The notes below the pieces were generated by a model. It ran no database searches and had not been told where the DNA came from. It saw only the letters and a program-made list of their open reading frames with translations. Of a stretch of DNA of 64,000 bases, positions 51,231 through 64,000 are shown piece after piece. Numbering within the stretch: the stretch's first letter is position 1; every line of letters begins with the position of its first letter. The stretch comes from Urechis unicinctus (Eukaryota > Annelida > Polychaeta > Xenopneusta > Urechidae): contig CM067349.1 in NCBI GenBank assembly GCA_034190875.2, forward strand, positions 13,666,045 to 13,730,044, written 5' to 3'. The translations under genes and the position numbers were made by a program.

Positions 51231-53639
51231 TATTGACAGGTTGAAGAACTAACCGTCGGCTATATAAAGCGCTTAGAAACAACTTAGCTATCGTGATAAA
51301 ACCTGACAGTCATAGCTTATGGGAAGCTGAATCGCATTTTTACCCTATCCATACACACAAAACACCATGACGGAAGAAGACCAGATTACGTTTGTTTTCA
51401 TAATATGACGCGACACACATAAAAATGGGAGCCCATCTCTACAATCAACATAACACTAAGAAAGACAAATAGCAGGTAAAATTTATATTTATGCATTGCA
51501 GCATCATATTGTGTATAAGGGGTTGCGGATTTATGGAAATAAAATTCTGATAATAATATTTCACTGCTAAATTTTCAGGATGCTTAGACGTATCACACAT
51601 TTATTTGCCTTCAAAGCAGATGCTATCCGGGGATGTTACAAATGTTGAATAATTTCCTACTGTCCTTATTGAACGCTGATAGACATGAAAATCATTGATG
51701 TCCTATGAAATGTTCGCGTTTCCTGTTCTTCTGCTCGCCGCTTTATTCGTATTGAGCTTTGAATCACTGACGAGTAGTTCACGACGCTAAACTGATTGAT
51801 CGTGTACTTGAGCTAGTGTCCATTGCTCTACCAAATGTTAGTCATAAAGCATAAGAACCGGAAGTCGCGGGCCTATTCCAGCCGAAGAGTACATCGAATA
51901 AAGCCAAGACGCAATTATAATCGCGCCCATAAACAACATATTTGCACTCGGACGCTTTGCCCCATTAAGTAATCAATTCATGCGTTACTAAGCATCCTAG
52001 AATGGGCAATTTTCATTTGGTGAGGGACATTGTACAGAATGCGAATCAACCTATTTGCTTGTTTTGACAAATATAAACGGCTGATTCGGATTATGGAGGA
52101 TATTTAAATAGGATTTACCCTCAGGTCATATGTTCTTGCTGCTAGGATTTAATGTTATTTCTTCTTTGACATTATTATGCAACCTGTCAAAATTATTTAA
52201 ACACAGGGAAAGTGTTGACTGAATAAAAGATACTTAGATTTTCACTCAGGACAGATTTTCTGACACGTAAAAGCAGAAACGATAATGGCCAAATCTCATT
52301 TGTGTGCACCACTATACCTACACTGTCAGCGTTTATAGCGTTGCGGGATTTATCTATGGATGTCTTTGGAGAAATTTATATGAAGTTCTTTGATGAATTC
52401 CAGGTTAAATGGAAATGAGGTAGCGTTTAAAGAAGCTGTTCAGCCTCATATCAGGTACTCAGGGATCATTTCGTTAATACATAACTACGTTTAACGCAGA
52501 CATAAATAATGGCATCTTTTAATTTATGCCGCAAAATTTACTTGATTGAAAATCATGTTGATACATTTTCAACATTATTATTTGACTAGAAATATCCATG
52601 GTGTACTGTGGAAATCTGTTTTATTTAGTTGTGCCGTTCCATCTATAACGGTGCCTCCCTAAAACCATGAAAACACAAATGTTAGCTGTAAATCGTTATG
52701 CGCTCTATAACTACCTCGCTATCGAAATGTATAAAATCTTCTTGTGGGCATCAATGCGCACAGATTAGAAGGAAGGGTAATTTCGAACAACATAAAGGCG
52801 ACAGCCGAAGTAATTGTATATTTTCTGAGACCGCAGCGCCGCGTAGCGACTGAAAGTCTGAAAAATTAAAACTTTTGGTTTCCAAGATGCGGCTGCTAAG
52901 CAGCTTGCTAGGCAACCTCGTTACAAATATGGGGCTGAACAGTCTCTTACAGGTGTTTTGTGTTGCTGTATGGTTAGATTCCTCTTGCAACGGACATACT
53001 TAAACAACAGTGACGCTTTGGGCAATCGACTTAATGTTATTTTTGACATTGTAAATAGCAAGTTTTAACACTGCTTAATCGTCCCTAATAAGTCTGAAAG
53101 AAAACGAACAAACGCAGGTATATATGGTATTTTTCACTAATCCATTACTCTGAAAGAGATATGTAAATGCTAGAGAAATATCTCTTATTCGAATGTCATG
53201 TTTATCAAAACTCACAGAAACGAATCATTATATTTGTGTTAGTCTTTTTTGCCTGAGTATTAGCAATTACTAGGGGGAAAACAATCCATTCACCCACATA
53301 AATTTAAATTTAGCTGTTTGTAAATGACTAGCTAGCATTCGTAAAGGACTTCGTATAAGATGGTTAGAGCCACTTATGACAGGGCTATTTAATGGCTGGA
53401 TTGTCACTAGAAAAATGTTTGATTCGGTCACAAGATCCTTTCAGAGCAAACATTAGAGTAAACAATTAAAATTCAGGTCCCGGGGTTCGCACTACCGCGA
53501 AAGGTGATGAATATGACGCAGTGTTTTACTATAAATTAGGTGTTTCAAAACTGAGCTTCGCTGTTGCAATGCTCATCACACTTGCACATTTGTAGCCGTC
53601 GTAGTTCTCATTATTGAATCAATTATATAAATATTATAT
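51231..53639. other. Gene-free spacer
   Basis: No gene recognised. It contains the GC-richer patch with an RFX-like site at 52,904-52,917 and a 45-bp similarity to 44,869-44,915 near 52,995. Confidence 0.4.
52904..52917 (-). promoter_or_regulatory. Candidate RFX X-box
   Basis: Read on the minus strand, GGTTGCCTAGCAAG matches the RFX-factor X-box (consensus GTTGCC, 1-3 bases, then RRNRAC) with one mismatch at the last base. It lies in a small GC-richer patch (52,835-52,925) with CpG sites and a second near-palindrome, GCTGCTAAGCAGC, beside it. RFX sites commonly drive cilium genes, but no gene is recognisable within reach here, so this may be chance or part of a mobile element. Confidence 0.25.
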
Positions 53640-54430
53640 AATGATTAATTTCTAAAGGGCACCAGAATTACACAAGATGTACCACTGATTTACTGCTTCC
53701 GTTGGTCGTTATAAACGATGGTAGCATTGAAATACCAGCTCAGAGGCTGCAATAGCCCATCATTCCGATTATCAGAACGCTTGCTCACATTTATACCAAT
53801 GTATGCGCACAAAGGTAATTACGGTAATAAGACCGAATGTCCACATAGTTATTACTGAAACGCACCAGTCTTGTCTTTAAAATGAAATCGCCGAAATGTC
53901 TTATATAGAATTATTGCTTTAAGCCAGTTAGCATCCGCGGTCCATTTGATTTCATATTTAGGTGCCACGGCACTCACACGTAAATTGTGTTAGATAAAAG
54001 TAACAAATGAATGCTGTGAGTAGAACACAATTCAACAATAACATATCTCATAAGAATAATAAAATGTCTTGCTTGTCGTTTCTGCGATAACACAATGGCG
54101 TGGCAGGATATCGAAGGATTATTTGAGGCATGGGATGAGATACACTTGATTAAACTTCTCCAACCGTCCATGTTAGAGGTCAAATAAAACTAATCACTTG
54201 CTAATCATTTATGATATCTTCTTTCATAGTCCGTAGCTTGCTTCGGTGGTTAGCTTACTCGTGCTCACTTTATGTGCGTCCACTCTTTTTCGAATAAGCT
54301 GTGTTGAAATACTAATTATGCGTTGATACAAATCGAAAGAATGGTTAGTTTGCCGGTCACAATACGGGTTATATAAAACAATGAATCAGCACTTTTTACA
54401 CCTCTTTTTAAAAGAAAATAATCATAACAC
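53640..54430 (+). repeat. Diverged duplicated block C, copy 2
   Basis: Partner of 47,945-48,700, anchored by AAGGGCACCAG (about 53,655), AAGATGTACCACTGATTTAC, GAATTATTGCTTTAAGCC and GGTTAGCTTACTCGTGC. Noncoding. Confidence 0.8.
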
Positions 54431-55010
54431 TATTATAAGGAAGTATGATTGACGCCCCCACCCCACCCAAGTGCTGCGTACAAAAGCTGTGGCTTAATCA
54501 GTGGCGGCTGTTGATTAAACGTAGCAGAATTATAACGTTTGATTGTAGTTGCTTTCCCTAAAAAATCAAAGCAAGGGTACGATGTAAACATTTAAATATA
54601 TTTACCCACTGATACAGTTACCCTGCCAATCATGCTACACTGACAGCTGCTGATTAACTGAAGAAGAGGGACTAATCAAATGTTTGCCATGGAAATATAA
54701 ATAGCGTAGAGAGCTATTCGGCAAATCTCCCTGTTCCAAATTTATGGATACCCACCAAATTAAAATGTATTTATCGTGACAGGAATCATCATATCAAGCT
54801 ACGATGACGTTTATTACGATGTGTCGTTTAAAACGAAATGATTTTGTCTAAGTCTTTCCGTAAAGCAAGCATGCAGCGTCTTAGTTTGCAAGAAAGTGTT
54901 TTAGGTCATCATGAGTTGCTACGTTTCTTCGACAGGAATCGCTATAGTAACGAAATAGACCCGGTATAGACACCAGGCAGCAAATAATTGATTTAATCTG
55001 GTAATGGCCG
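54431..55010. other. Unassigned spacer
   Basis: No gene recognised. A possible weak continuation of block C. Confidence 0.35.
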
Positions 55011-55220
55011 CATTTGTATTCTATCAGCCAAGCTATAAACATAAAGTTAGATTATATGGCACCGGGGATTCTATCCGATAATTTATCAGCATCACTTTAT
55101 TTCATCGTGGTTCCATAAAGCGTCAATAGACCGAAAAATAGATTTCGTTAAAGTCAAGCCACCAGTGGTTTGGCGGTAGATGTATGCAGTATCTGGTTGC
55201 CCTTCTATTTAGCTTACTTA
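55011..55220 (+). repeat. Diverged duplicate of 41,648-41,870
   Basis: Carries the same ordered words as the 41.65 kb copy but has no inverted repeat or (TA)n tract to its right. The palindrome at 41.92 kb therefore probably arose or inserted after the duplication. Confidence 0.75.
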
Positions 55221-55582
55221 GTTATGAATTTCGCCACCATCTACACACCATCTATACGATATGATGTGACATGAAAGAGAATGTATACATACCGCGAACC
55301 CGGAGTTTTGATTTCAATGACGTACTATATATGATATTAAAACCCTTTTCCCAAGCCTCTTTGTTTAGCGAACTTAGACGACGTCGGCTAACTAGACCCA
55401 CATAAAACTATATAAACCCACCACGATGCACGTAGATGAATACAAGTTACAATTCAACGTCCATCGATTTTTCTTGAAATGCAGAAGCGAATTGTTTGTC
55501 AAATGTTGATAATGCGTTGAATTGGTAAACAACAACTGTTTTAGATAGAGAATGTGCAATACGACGCGTTCACATGTATAGA

Positions 55583-55710
55583 AATAAGTGATATAATACC
55601 AATGTATCACAACAATGCCCAGGCGTGATGTTTTATGCTGCACAAGACCAATATTCTCATCGCATCAACAATATGTGGTAAATATGTATGTGTTCATTAA
55701 GTTTCTATCA
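55583..55710 (+). repeat. Diverged duplicate of 49,335-49,465
   Basis: Begins TAAGTGATATAATACC and contains GGCGTGATGTTTTA and GCATCAACA in the same order and spacing as its partner. Confidence 0.75.
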
Positions 55711-58700
55711 TTCGTAAGCTATATGGCAATCACTGGTGGGCATAGTACTAGCAAATTATATCCCTAAAATTAAGAGCTCTGGAGCACATAGCAGTTATCG
55801 CTAAGTAATCGAATGTAGCTAAAATTCTGCCTCAATATCTGAACACAACCTACTCGATGGTCCTGGGCATAAAAACAATCAAACGCAGCGCTGAACATGT
55901 TAGATAGGGGTACCGTATGCACTCCCTAAACTGTCTTCCTAATGGCGTCGGTGACCACTCTGCAATTATTTCTATCTGACAAATGTGTCAGAAAACAGAG
56001 CATAAAGGCTTTCCGGGATTGTTGCAGCTTGTCATGCCATATTAGAGTGATCACAATTTTATGCATCATTGTAAATCTTCATCTTACAATATATAAGCAA
56101 TTCGGGCACATTGATGTTAATATATATTATAAAGATAGGAACAGAATAGTTGAGACGTTAAAGTTACCAAAAGTGCGCGTAACAAACAAATCTTTATAGA
56201 AGCCGAGTGACACACTCGTTGCTTTGTAAGGAGCCATCATTTTGCACTATTGAGACCAAAATTTAACTTACCGTCTTGCTGTCGGCTATCTGCATTATAG
56301 GCATTTATTAAGATAAACGAGAATATAAAAAAATTTAACAGCATAGTTGAATTTTATTTTAACCAAATGCAAACCAACCCAATTAAATTCATTAAGGTTG
56401 AATAAGCGCCGTATCTATTCTATTGGAGGTTTAATGGATAGTCACTCAAATAATATTTTTCTATTATGTAATGAATTAATACTTCGAGACAATGATAGCC
56501 ATTATAATGCACCAGTTTTATTTTTTCAACTTTCTTTGTGCAATCAATGGCTTCCGGTTTAATTAACCACTAAAGGCATAATGACTTACCCAGCCAATTG
56601 TTTTGTATGATTTCTTGCAACAGTAAATTTGAAGAGCCGGAAGTCTTGGAACATTCTCAATCAATTACTAAGGTAAATCATACCCAAACCATGTACCTTC
56701 GCACTCACAGCCCACCCTTTCACTGCAGAAATGTCAGAGGTTGCAGGAATACATGAAGCAGGCAATTGCGAAGACATACGTTTGAGAGACACAGTAACAA
56801 GTATACCTAATGCCATATATCAGCGGATAATTGCAGCAGTTGCATTCTACACGCCATTCTAACACTTTGCTGGAATACTACCTGAGAGTTGCCAAAATTC
56901 CAAATAGTTATATTTATTCGTCTCACTTAACCCCATTGACACTGAATAAAACTCTACTCATTACGTAATAACCGCGATTTGAATAGTAGCGATAAGATTC
57001 GATTTTATGACTTCAGAATACAAATATGTATCACATAAGCTGACAAAGTAAGACCCAGACAGATAATGTACTCAATGCTTCAATATGGCATTTTAGATGC
57101 AGACATGTTGCATGATACTTAGTGCATAAAATGTGGTTTAATAATTGATGAATCTAAGATTTATATCTATTTCTTATTGATAATTCACAGCATAAATAAA
57201 ATGAACAATTGCACAGAATATATGTCAATAATTAAACCCACCGGTGCCTGAACCTTTTGTACGGCGATATCGAAATTGGCTTGTAGCCGCCATTTGAGAT
57301 ACAATCTATGTTAATTGCATGGCAAATAGATTAGGCAGATATTGGAATAAAGCAATACTTCCGTTACATTAATCAACCATGTGAATCATCGTTAATTTAC
57401 AAGTTTTACATCTACGCGCTGAGCATTTGTTAATGTTCCAACAAAGCAAGTTAATGAACACATATAATGATAATGTCTATGTGGTGAATGACATTGGCGT
57501 TTGTAACCTGCCCATCCAAACAAATAAAGTCACTACCAACATCTGAACTCCTTAGGGGTATTAGAATCGCCTTGCAATACATCTTGCAAAATAAGATGTA
57601 CCGCTTACTGTATTACCCAAGAGGCAAATGTGGTTTTGCAAGCACTAGAATTGAATCAAGAATACAGCAACGTCATCAATTGCAAAACCGATGGTACTGT
57701 CGTGTTGTTGTTAGCTTGAATTTCATCATCTGCTTCGTTGTAAAGTTTAGCCACATATTAATGTTGTCAGCACATGAATGTGTCAAGCGCCAAAAGGAAT
57801 CCAACATACTTTATTGCATGAATAATATGGAGTAACGATACGCGCCGTAGTACAATAGGGTAAAGGAGGATAGGTGTATATGATTAAATTGATTAAAGAA
57901 CAATATGCAAGCAATTTTAGTGAACCAGTAGCCTATGATACAGTTAAGCATGTTCATGGGGTGCAACCAATCTGTCGACACTAAATGTGTTGATTTCTGA
58001 TTCGTCCCGGCCCTCTCCTGACATGCGCTCCCTACGAAGATTACTTCGGGTAAAGGTCGTTATCAGGGAGTGCTGTATTAGCAGTGTTGTACATCAGTGC
58101 CGTCTCAAATCTACGTCTATTATCAAAGACATAATTTACGGAAGGTTGAACCGTTGAAGACGTCGTCTTTATGGGATAATTTGTTCTAGTGCAGTCGAAT
58201 GTATGCTATCCAATTTAATATACCCGGGGTATATTTATATTGCAAACATCCCATCAAGTAGAATATGATGAATCCCAAATGCATTAGAGGTCGGGGCTAT
58301 GAGTAACGAGGATTACAAGCTTAAAAAGGTGACGATTCTAACAATTTGCCAAAACGCTCCTTGAGCGGCACACAATGGACATCTAGATAGTATGTGTTGA
58401 CATCCTCCAATAAACTTCTTATTACCGTTTGCTACAAGCTTTGCATAGTATGTTGATATTTAAGTCGCTGTTATGCCATGCTGCTAGCTGTATATTCCAT
58501 AAATTTCTAATTTTATTATTAAATGTTCCATGGATGCATTCCTGACGACTGACTCATTGTGGTTGGAAGCAATCCGGAAAATGAATTTTACATTGTACAT
58601 CCACAATATCGCGCTGGCAAACATCGAACAGCTATAAGCATAAATCATCAATGTCAGCGTGAATCATTGTTGATTATAAAGGTTGTTCCCATTAATCAGC

Positions 58701-59023
58701 GGTCATATTTGTGGTTTTACCCATGCGAATAATTCATTGCAAAATATTACATCGAACCATGGTGTGTCTGTTCCGTATAATTCACTGCAATGTTTTTTTG
58801 TTGTGGTTTTGTATGATTTAAACATTTGCTAAGTATTGCAGAAGAATTAATCAACTTATTAAAACTAAATTACCATGCACGATCTCGGAAGTGCAATCCA
58901 CTTTAACTAGAAAAGGAGCATCATATTGTTATCCTGGAGAGTAAGTATACGTAAAAGGTCAAAGGCAACATTTAAAGGCTTACCTCGTTGGGGCCAAATA
59001 CAATCAGCTCATGACTTGTCTAA
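55711..59023. other. Gene-free spacer
   Basis: No gene recognised. A 115-codon frame at 57,488-57,835 is within chance length. 57,995-58,200 is GC-richer and open in one frame on each strand: plus from about 58,003 SSRPSPDMRSLRRLLRVKVV, minus FETALMYNTANTALPDNDLY. I recognise neither, and it may be a scrap of an unknown element. Confidence 0.4.
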
Positions 59024-59560
59024 TGCCTGCACAGACATTTTCCTGATTCATATTCAATGTACAAAACGTCGAATGGCATCCTACACACAACAAAGAATAT
59101 AGGCGAAACTAGTGCGATATGATGTTTTATAAAACGGCCAGTGTAAAAATACAAAAACAATAAACGCTAAAATTGGCCATGTTAGGTACACCTTGCTTAT
59201 TATTAACAAGCCATTCATTTTAATTTGCAAATTGACTAATGTTAACCGAGTTGTATGTCATCTAGTTTAGTGGATTCTCAAGACAAACAATACCGAATTC
59301 TTAATGTTGCATGGACATTTCCCTGATTCTTGTGCATTTTACTAATCCTACGTCGCAAACAACAACATTGTCTTGACAATTTCATTCTAACAATGTGTTT
59401 TTTATAAAACGGCTGATATAAAAGACATCAAGAGTTAACCAATTTATACGAATCTTGCTTGATATTAAGGAGCCATTCCTTCCTATTTGCAAAGTGCCCA
59501 ATGGCATCTGATTTGTATGACGACTAGTTTTGTTGCCGTTAAGTTGATTCTGAAGATAAA
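59024..59560 (+). repeat. Two-unit tandem repeat, period about 280 bp
   Basis: 59,024-59,295 and 59,305-59,560 share GACATTTYCCTGATTC, a TTTTATAAAACGGCY word (59,130 and 59,401), AAGCCATTC/GGAGCCATTC, TATTTGCAAAKTG-like and CTAGTTT-like words in order. The units are substantially diverged. Noncoding. Confidence 0.8.
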
Positions 59561-60296
59561 CAGGCCGCCGAGCATAATGGCCACGACGTTCTGCATATAA
59601 ATGAGACTTCATACACGTAAGGGACTGACATATACGTTTTAGAGCAGCTAAAGTTAGGCCAATGCATCAAGCAATAACTGAAAGTAGGTTTGATCGATTC
59701 TAATTTTTCATATTCATAGTCTAGGCATTTAAAGTCTACAGATACTTTCGTGTCATGCTCGCTTATGTTATTGAACAAAACGTCCATGTTCAAGCAGCGA
59801 CTTAAACCCTAACGCGCTAAAACTTAAGTAAATTAAGCAATTTAACTAAGCCTATCTCACGACACATCGTAGTGAGTTTTCGGTGAGTTGCGTCCCCAAT
59901 CCAATTTGCGTAATAGCCACAAACGCAAATGATGTTGTTCACTATATTGACCAACGACAAAAGCTAATATTGTTTCCCATATTGAATCTTAATGTCAGTG
60001 TTGCGATTTAGAGATATGGCTCCGTTAATCTATCGACCAAAGCAACGCTACATTATCTAAACAATCGTGATTGGAACTGTATTTATGTTTGACCAATGTC
60101 TTATCATTTTCATACAGCTGCCAGCGCAACTCAATTACTTGGTTAATTTGCGATGCTACTAATCACTTAAATGGAGCAGGTCACGCATCACCTGCTGTTG
60201 GGCGGGGTGTAGGTAGAAAGCAGCTTAAATTGAGATATTTGGCTCGATGAAAAGGCAACTTATGTACGAATAAGTACAGCAACTCGTTATTGTGTA
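59561..60296. other. Unassigned spacer
   Basis: No recognised gene. The 84-codon minus frame at 59,539-59,793 shows no known motif. Confidence 0.4.
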
Positions 60297-60553
<257 letters not shown>

Positions 60554-60554
<1 letters not shown>

Positions 60555-63500
60555 CTGATGAGCAGGGCTTCAACACAATTTCACGGTTTGATGGTCGCTG
60601 CTATGCCACCAGAAACATGTTAAACTCCTTTGATTGATATATTGGCACATAACAATCACGTTTGGATTGCAATCTTGCGACATTTGAGCGGAAAATAATC
60701 TGCCCAATAACCAACGAACGCTGAAATTAATGCCTTTGAAGTATCTATGGGAATTCTATGTGACTCTCTGCGTTGTCAGAGTTTGAATAAGCAGGTTAAC
60801 AAATTGCTTAGCCACATGCTATTTCATTTTGTCGTGAGACCCTATGTTTCGTATATAAAAACACCGTTGGCCATTGCAGTGTAATTGTCCGAAAGATAAC
60901 AAGCAACGTTTAAACATTGTAACTAAGTGAATAATTCTTCTATGATAATAAAGCGTCAGCTAATTTGATGCATGAGTAATGTATCGAATCTCTGCCCGTG
61001 CCTTCTGAAGTTATAAAATCGGATTTCCTCGCTACTATTCAGATCGCTGCAAATACGAAATTAATAGAGCATAATCTGGTATTGGTAAAGTGCAGCGAAA
61101 CGAATAGATAAAGCCATTCGGAGTTCCAGCAACCTTCAAGGAGTATTATTGGAACGAAATTGGGCTCTGTCGGGAAATGAAGCTGCTTTAGATTCATTGC
61201 TTGGCTTGTAGAATGCAAATATTGCCATTATCCGGTAATGTCAAGTGGATGCAATAACTTTGCGAATGGTACTTACTGTCTCTGTTCAGTTGAGCTTCTA
61301 AGTAAGGGGGTGTCAGTGATGTTACTTAACTGTAAGTCGCATGAAGATAGACACACAGGATTTACTTATTACTCCTTTTCATACAATATGATGCCCTACA
61401 ATGCATGATGCCCTCACACAATGCGCATCTCGCGTAAAAGTACGCAGATTTGATGCAGCGCAATATTCCTGCCACTTCCATTTTACTAGGCGAAATGGAG
61501 CAAACAGCAAGTGTATGAGTCCCAACGTAATTGATTTGGTATAATGTGACTCCAAGCTATATAACTCCCAACTGTTGCACTAGCAAATATATGACAATAT
61601 GCCGAGGAATATATTAAAGTCTTTGAGTCACTAATGCCAGCACTTCTCCCCTTGGGGCTTACATTTATAACCACAAGACATGAAGTGCGCAAAGTTTGTT
61701 ACAAAGATAAAACTACTGTGGTTACATACGCAGCGAATGTAATCTCGACATGTTTTCGACTTACGTTATCATAAGATTGTTTAAAATCTCTTAAAATGGT
61801 ATTAAACACCACCAATATACGTATTTGTGATGTAATAAGCGCATTTTCAACCGTATGAAATATCAAATCTCTGCCCAATGCAATGTACAACAATGACAAT
61901 ACAGCTGTCATTAATGTGATGGGATTAGTTCTCCAATGCGGGTCATCCACCAATGTTATGTTTAACATTTTGTAGACCAATATTACTGGTGTATAATTAG
62001 GGTTTTTTAAAAATCAATACATCATAAGATATGACTCAATGTGATTTATTTTATTTCATCATAGATCCTTATCTTATGTAGAGCAGTACGTTTTCATTTT
62101 TATCCTCTATCTGCTACTTTTCTGTATTGTTAAATATCCAAAAACCACAGCTGACAATGCATGACCAACTAACATCTCAATACAGTTAAATATATATTTG
62201 CCTTTAGCAACGTCAAGACATGATATTCCTGCGATTTAGTCCACGGACAATTTACATCAGAATTTGAACTTATAGCCAACAATTGATAATGCATTAACAA
62301 AAAATCAACTCGGCAGTTACCACCGGTTAAAATTCAAACGATAAACTACAAGGGTGGAAAAAGGGATTCAGAAATTAGATTTTTAGCATATATTGTCATG
62401 AACCTATCGTCTGGTGGTGGGTTAAACACAATAAACAAAAGAGTGATAGGCAATGATGATAGACAGCACCCTACAATGGATTAAGACTGGTATGACATAA
62501 ACTTGTTCTTTAGCACTTTTTTTATTAAAAACATCATAATTTAATAAAATGCAAAGTATGAATTAAAAGTGAGTTCTCGTCGAATTTCTGAAATGCTGTT
62601 GATGTAATAGCACGTAAAAGAAATCTATTGTTTGCAATTACTGAAAATAGCACAGTTTACAAATACAGATACATGAACAAGCTGCTGATGCCACTCATGG
62701 GACATCGCTTCGTGCATCCACTTTATATACAATATGGTATGGTTTTGACAAAATATATTTTACTATATTGTTTTGGTCTGTGGTCCGCGCGTAAAGGTCA
62801 TGCGTAGGTAACAATTTGATGCACCCATTTGTGGCTGCAACATGCATAAGCTGTACCATGTTGCTTATGACAGGGTTAACAGGGGAGGTGGTTTGCATTG
62901 GCATTACCAAAATATTTACGCACCGTGGATGAGTCAAAAGAGACACATTGGGTGATGCTTGCACATTGTTCACTGTTCATTTGTTTATTATCACCTCCAG
63001 TGACAGATTGCTGTTCACGTCAATTCATATGCCCACTCTTTTACAAGTAGCATGCTAGTTTACACCAGCTTAAAAATATGACAAATCGCAGGAGACTTTT
63101 CTCATATGCTGAGTAATGATGATGTCTGGCATATTGGCAATGTTTGAATCAACCTCAATAGGGCGCACTGATACAACGACGGTGATAAGCTATAGGGACC
63201 TATACAATTCCAGCTATATCCAGAAGGATACATGGTTCTACGATAACCTATCAATATAAGAATTTCTCTTGCGCGGCTTTGTTAGTTATAAAGGTGACGA
63301 TTTCAGGAGTCAATTAAGGATACCCCGGTATCCAACCATGCTTCATAGATGTGATTTAAGCTTTATCATATATTGCAACGGCGAGGTGTAGATCAATTAT
63401 TACACATCATAGAAAGGTAATAATATTTTCATATTTATTTGAAATTGAACTAAGATAAGAATTATTAACAATATTATCCAGCGAGTTTATTGTATAATTA

Positions 63501-64000
63501 TATGGTCAAAAGGGTATAAATTAATGTAGATGCAGCCTCGGAATGGTATAACATCATGCATTGCATTACAGATATATATAAGCGTTGTTGAAGCCGATTC
63601 AGGTGCATGTAATAGGTCATTTTCTTCCACTTTTTCATGCAGTCTGGTATGCAGAATAACTTTTTGATCACTTGTTGTTATTTCCATAACAAAAAGTACA
63701 TGCTCGCTTATCTGACTATTAAATGATGGGGATATACATTATTAGCTACATATTCAACTTAAGATAGCGGATTGACATATTGTTCAGTCACCTGTAATGT
63801 GTCAGATGTCTGGTATGTTGCCAAGGCCTCATATCACCAATGACATATGTCACACTCCCAAAATATGATGCGGAATGGTTTTACTTGTTGACTGGAGCAT
63901 GATTCATACAGTTGATTATCAATTTGACCTTGATACCCCTGCCTGTGATGATACTGTGTAGATACGCCAATACGAACGTAACAACTTTTGTAACGCAAGT
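60554..64000. other. Gene-free AT-rich right end
   Basis: No gene, RNA or clear repeat recognised. Short frames of 60-93 codons are within chance. A 22-base similarity links 63,120 and 63,807 (GATGTCTGGYATRTTG), too short to interpret. Confidence 0.4.

Overview
The window looks like gene-poor intergenic DNA from an animal nucleus. The evidence is an AT-rich background (roughly 36-38 percent GC by eye), long (TA)n and (TG)n microsatellites, several decayed non-LTR retrotransposons (LINEs), a probable tRNA-derived SINE and one LTR-like segment. The LINE belongs to the CR1/L2-like group that is common in molluscs, echinoderms, lancelets and vertebrates. An invertebrate, perhaps marine, is my guess, but the sequence alone does not settle the taxon. 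I recognise no host protein-coding gene, no rRNA and no convincing tRNA gene. Apart from the LINE, the longest open frames (the longest is 138 codons at 16,881-17,297) are about as long as chance predicts for this composition.

Layout. 0.25-10.7 kb holds two diverged copies of one 2.5 kb block (253-2,675 and 8,129-10,715). 11.15-11.66 kb holds a two-unit tandem repeat. From 13.4 to 33.2 kb a dispersed module of about 170-340 bp, here called R1, occurs six times in the same orientation. 17.57-18.40 kb is a TA/GA simple-sequence tract rich in self-complementary words. 24.3-26.6 kb and 32.5-33.7 kb form another diverged block pair. 26.9-28.8 kb is a 5'-truncated CR1/L2-like LINE with a nearly complete reverse transcriptase domain, one frameshift, one nonsense codon and an (ATT)n tail. 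It is by far the clearest coding signal in the window.

The second half contains a tRNA-type SINE candidate (about 30.67-30.98 kb, minus strand), a solo-LTR-like fossil (36.10-36.52 kb), and a second LINE RT scrap (38.14-38.35 kb) next to a TA-rich tract. Within that tract, words of a nearby non-TA sequence survive in order. A 44-bp-arm inverted repeat encloses a (TA)n core at 41.92-42.16 kb. A composite, internally duplicated higher-GC element at 45.95-47.17 kb ends in a third RT scrap. Further diverged block pairs link 41-49 kb with 50-56 kb. A two-unit tandem repeat lies at 59.0-59.56 kb and a TA/TG/TA microsatellite at 60.3-60.55 kb.

Nothing here forms a pathway or operon. The main theme is layered duplication: ancient local copies, several roughly 7-8 kb apart, later interrupted by insertions and by microsatellite growth. 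I did not find an evident new functional system. The observations most worth checking are the palindrome around the (TA)n core, the microsatellite overwriting an older sequence, the approximately 8 kb spacing of diverged duplicates, and the R1 repeat family.
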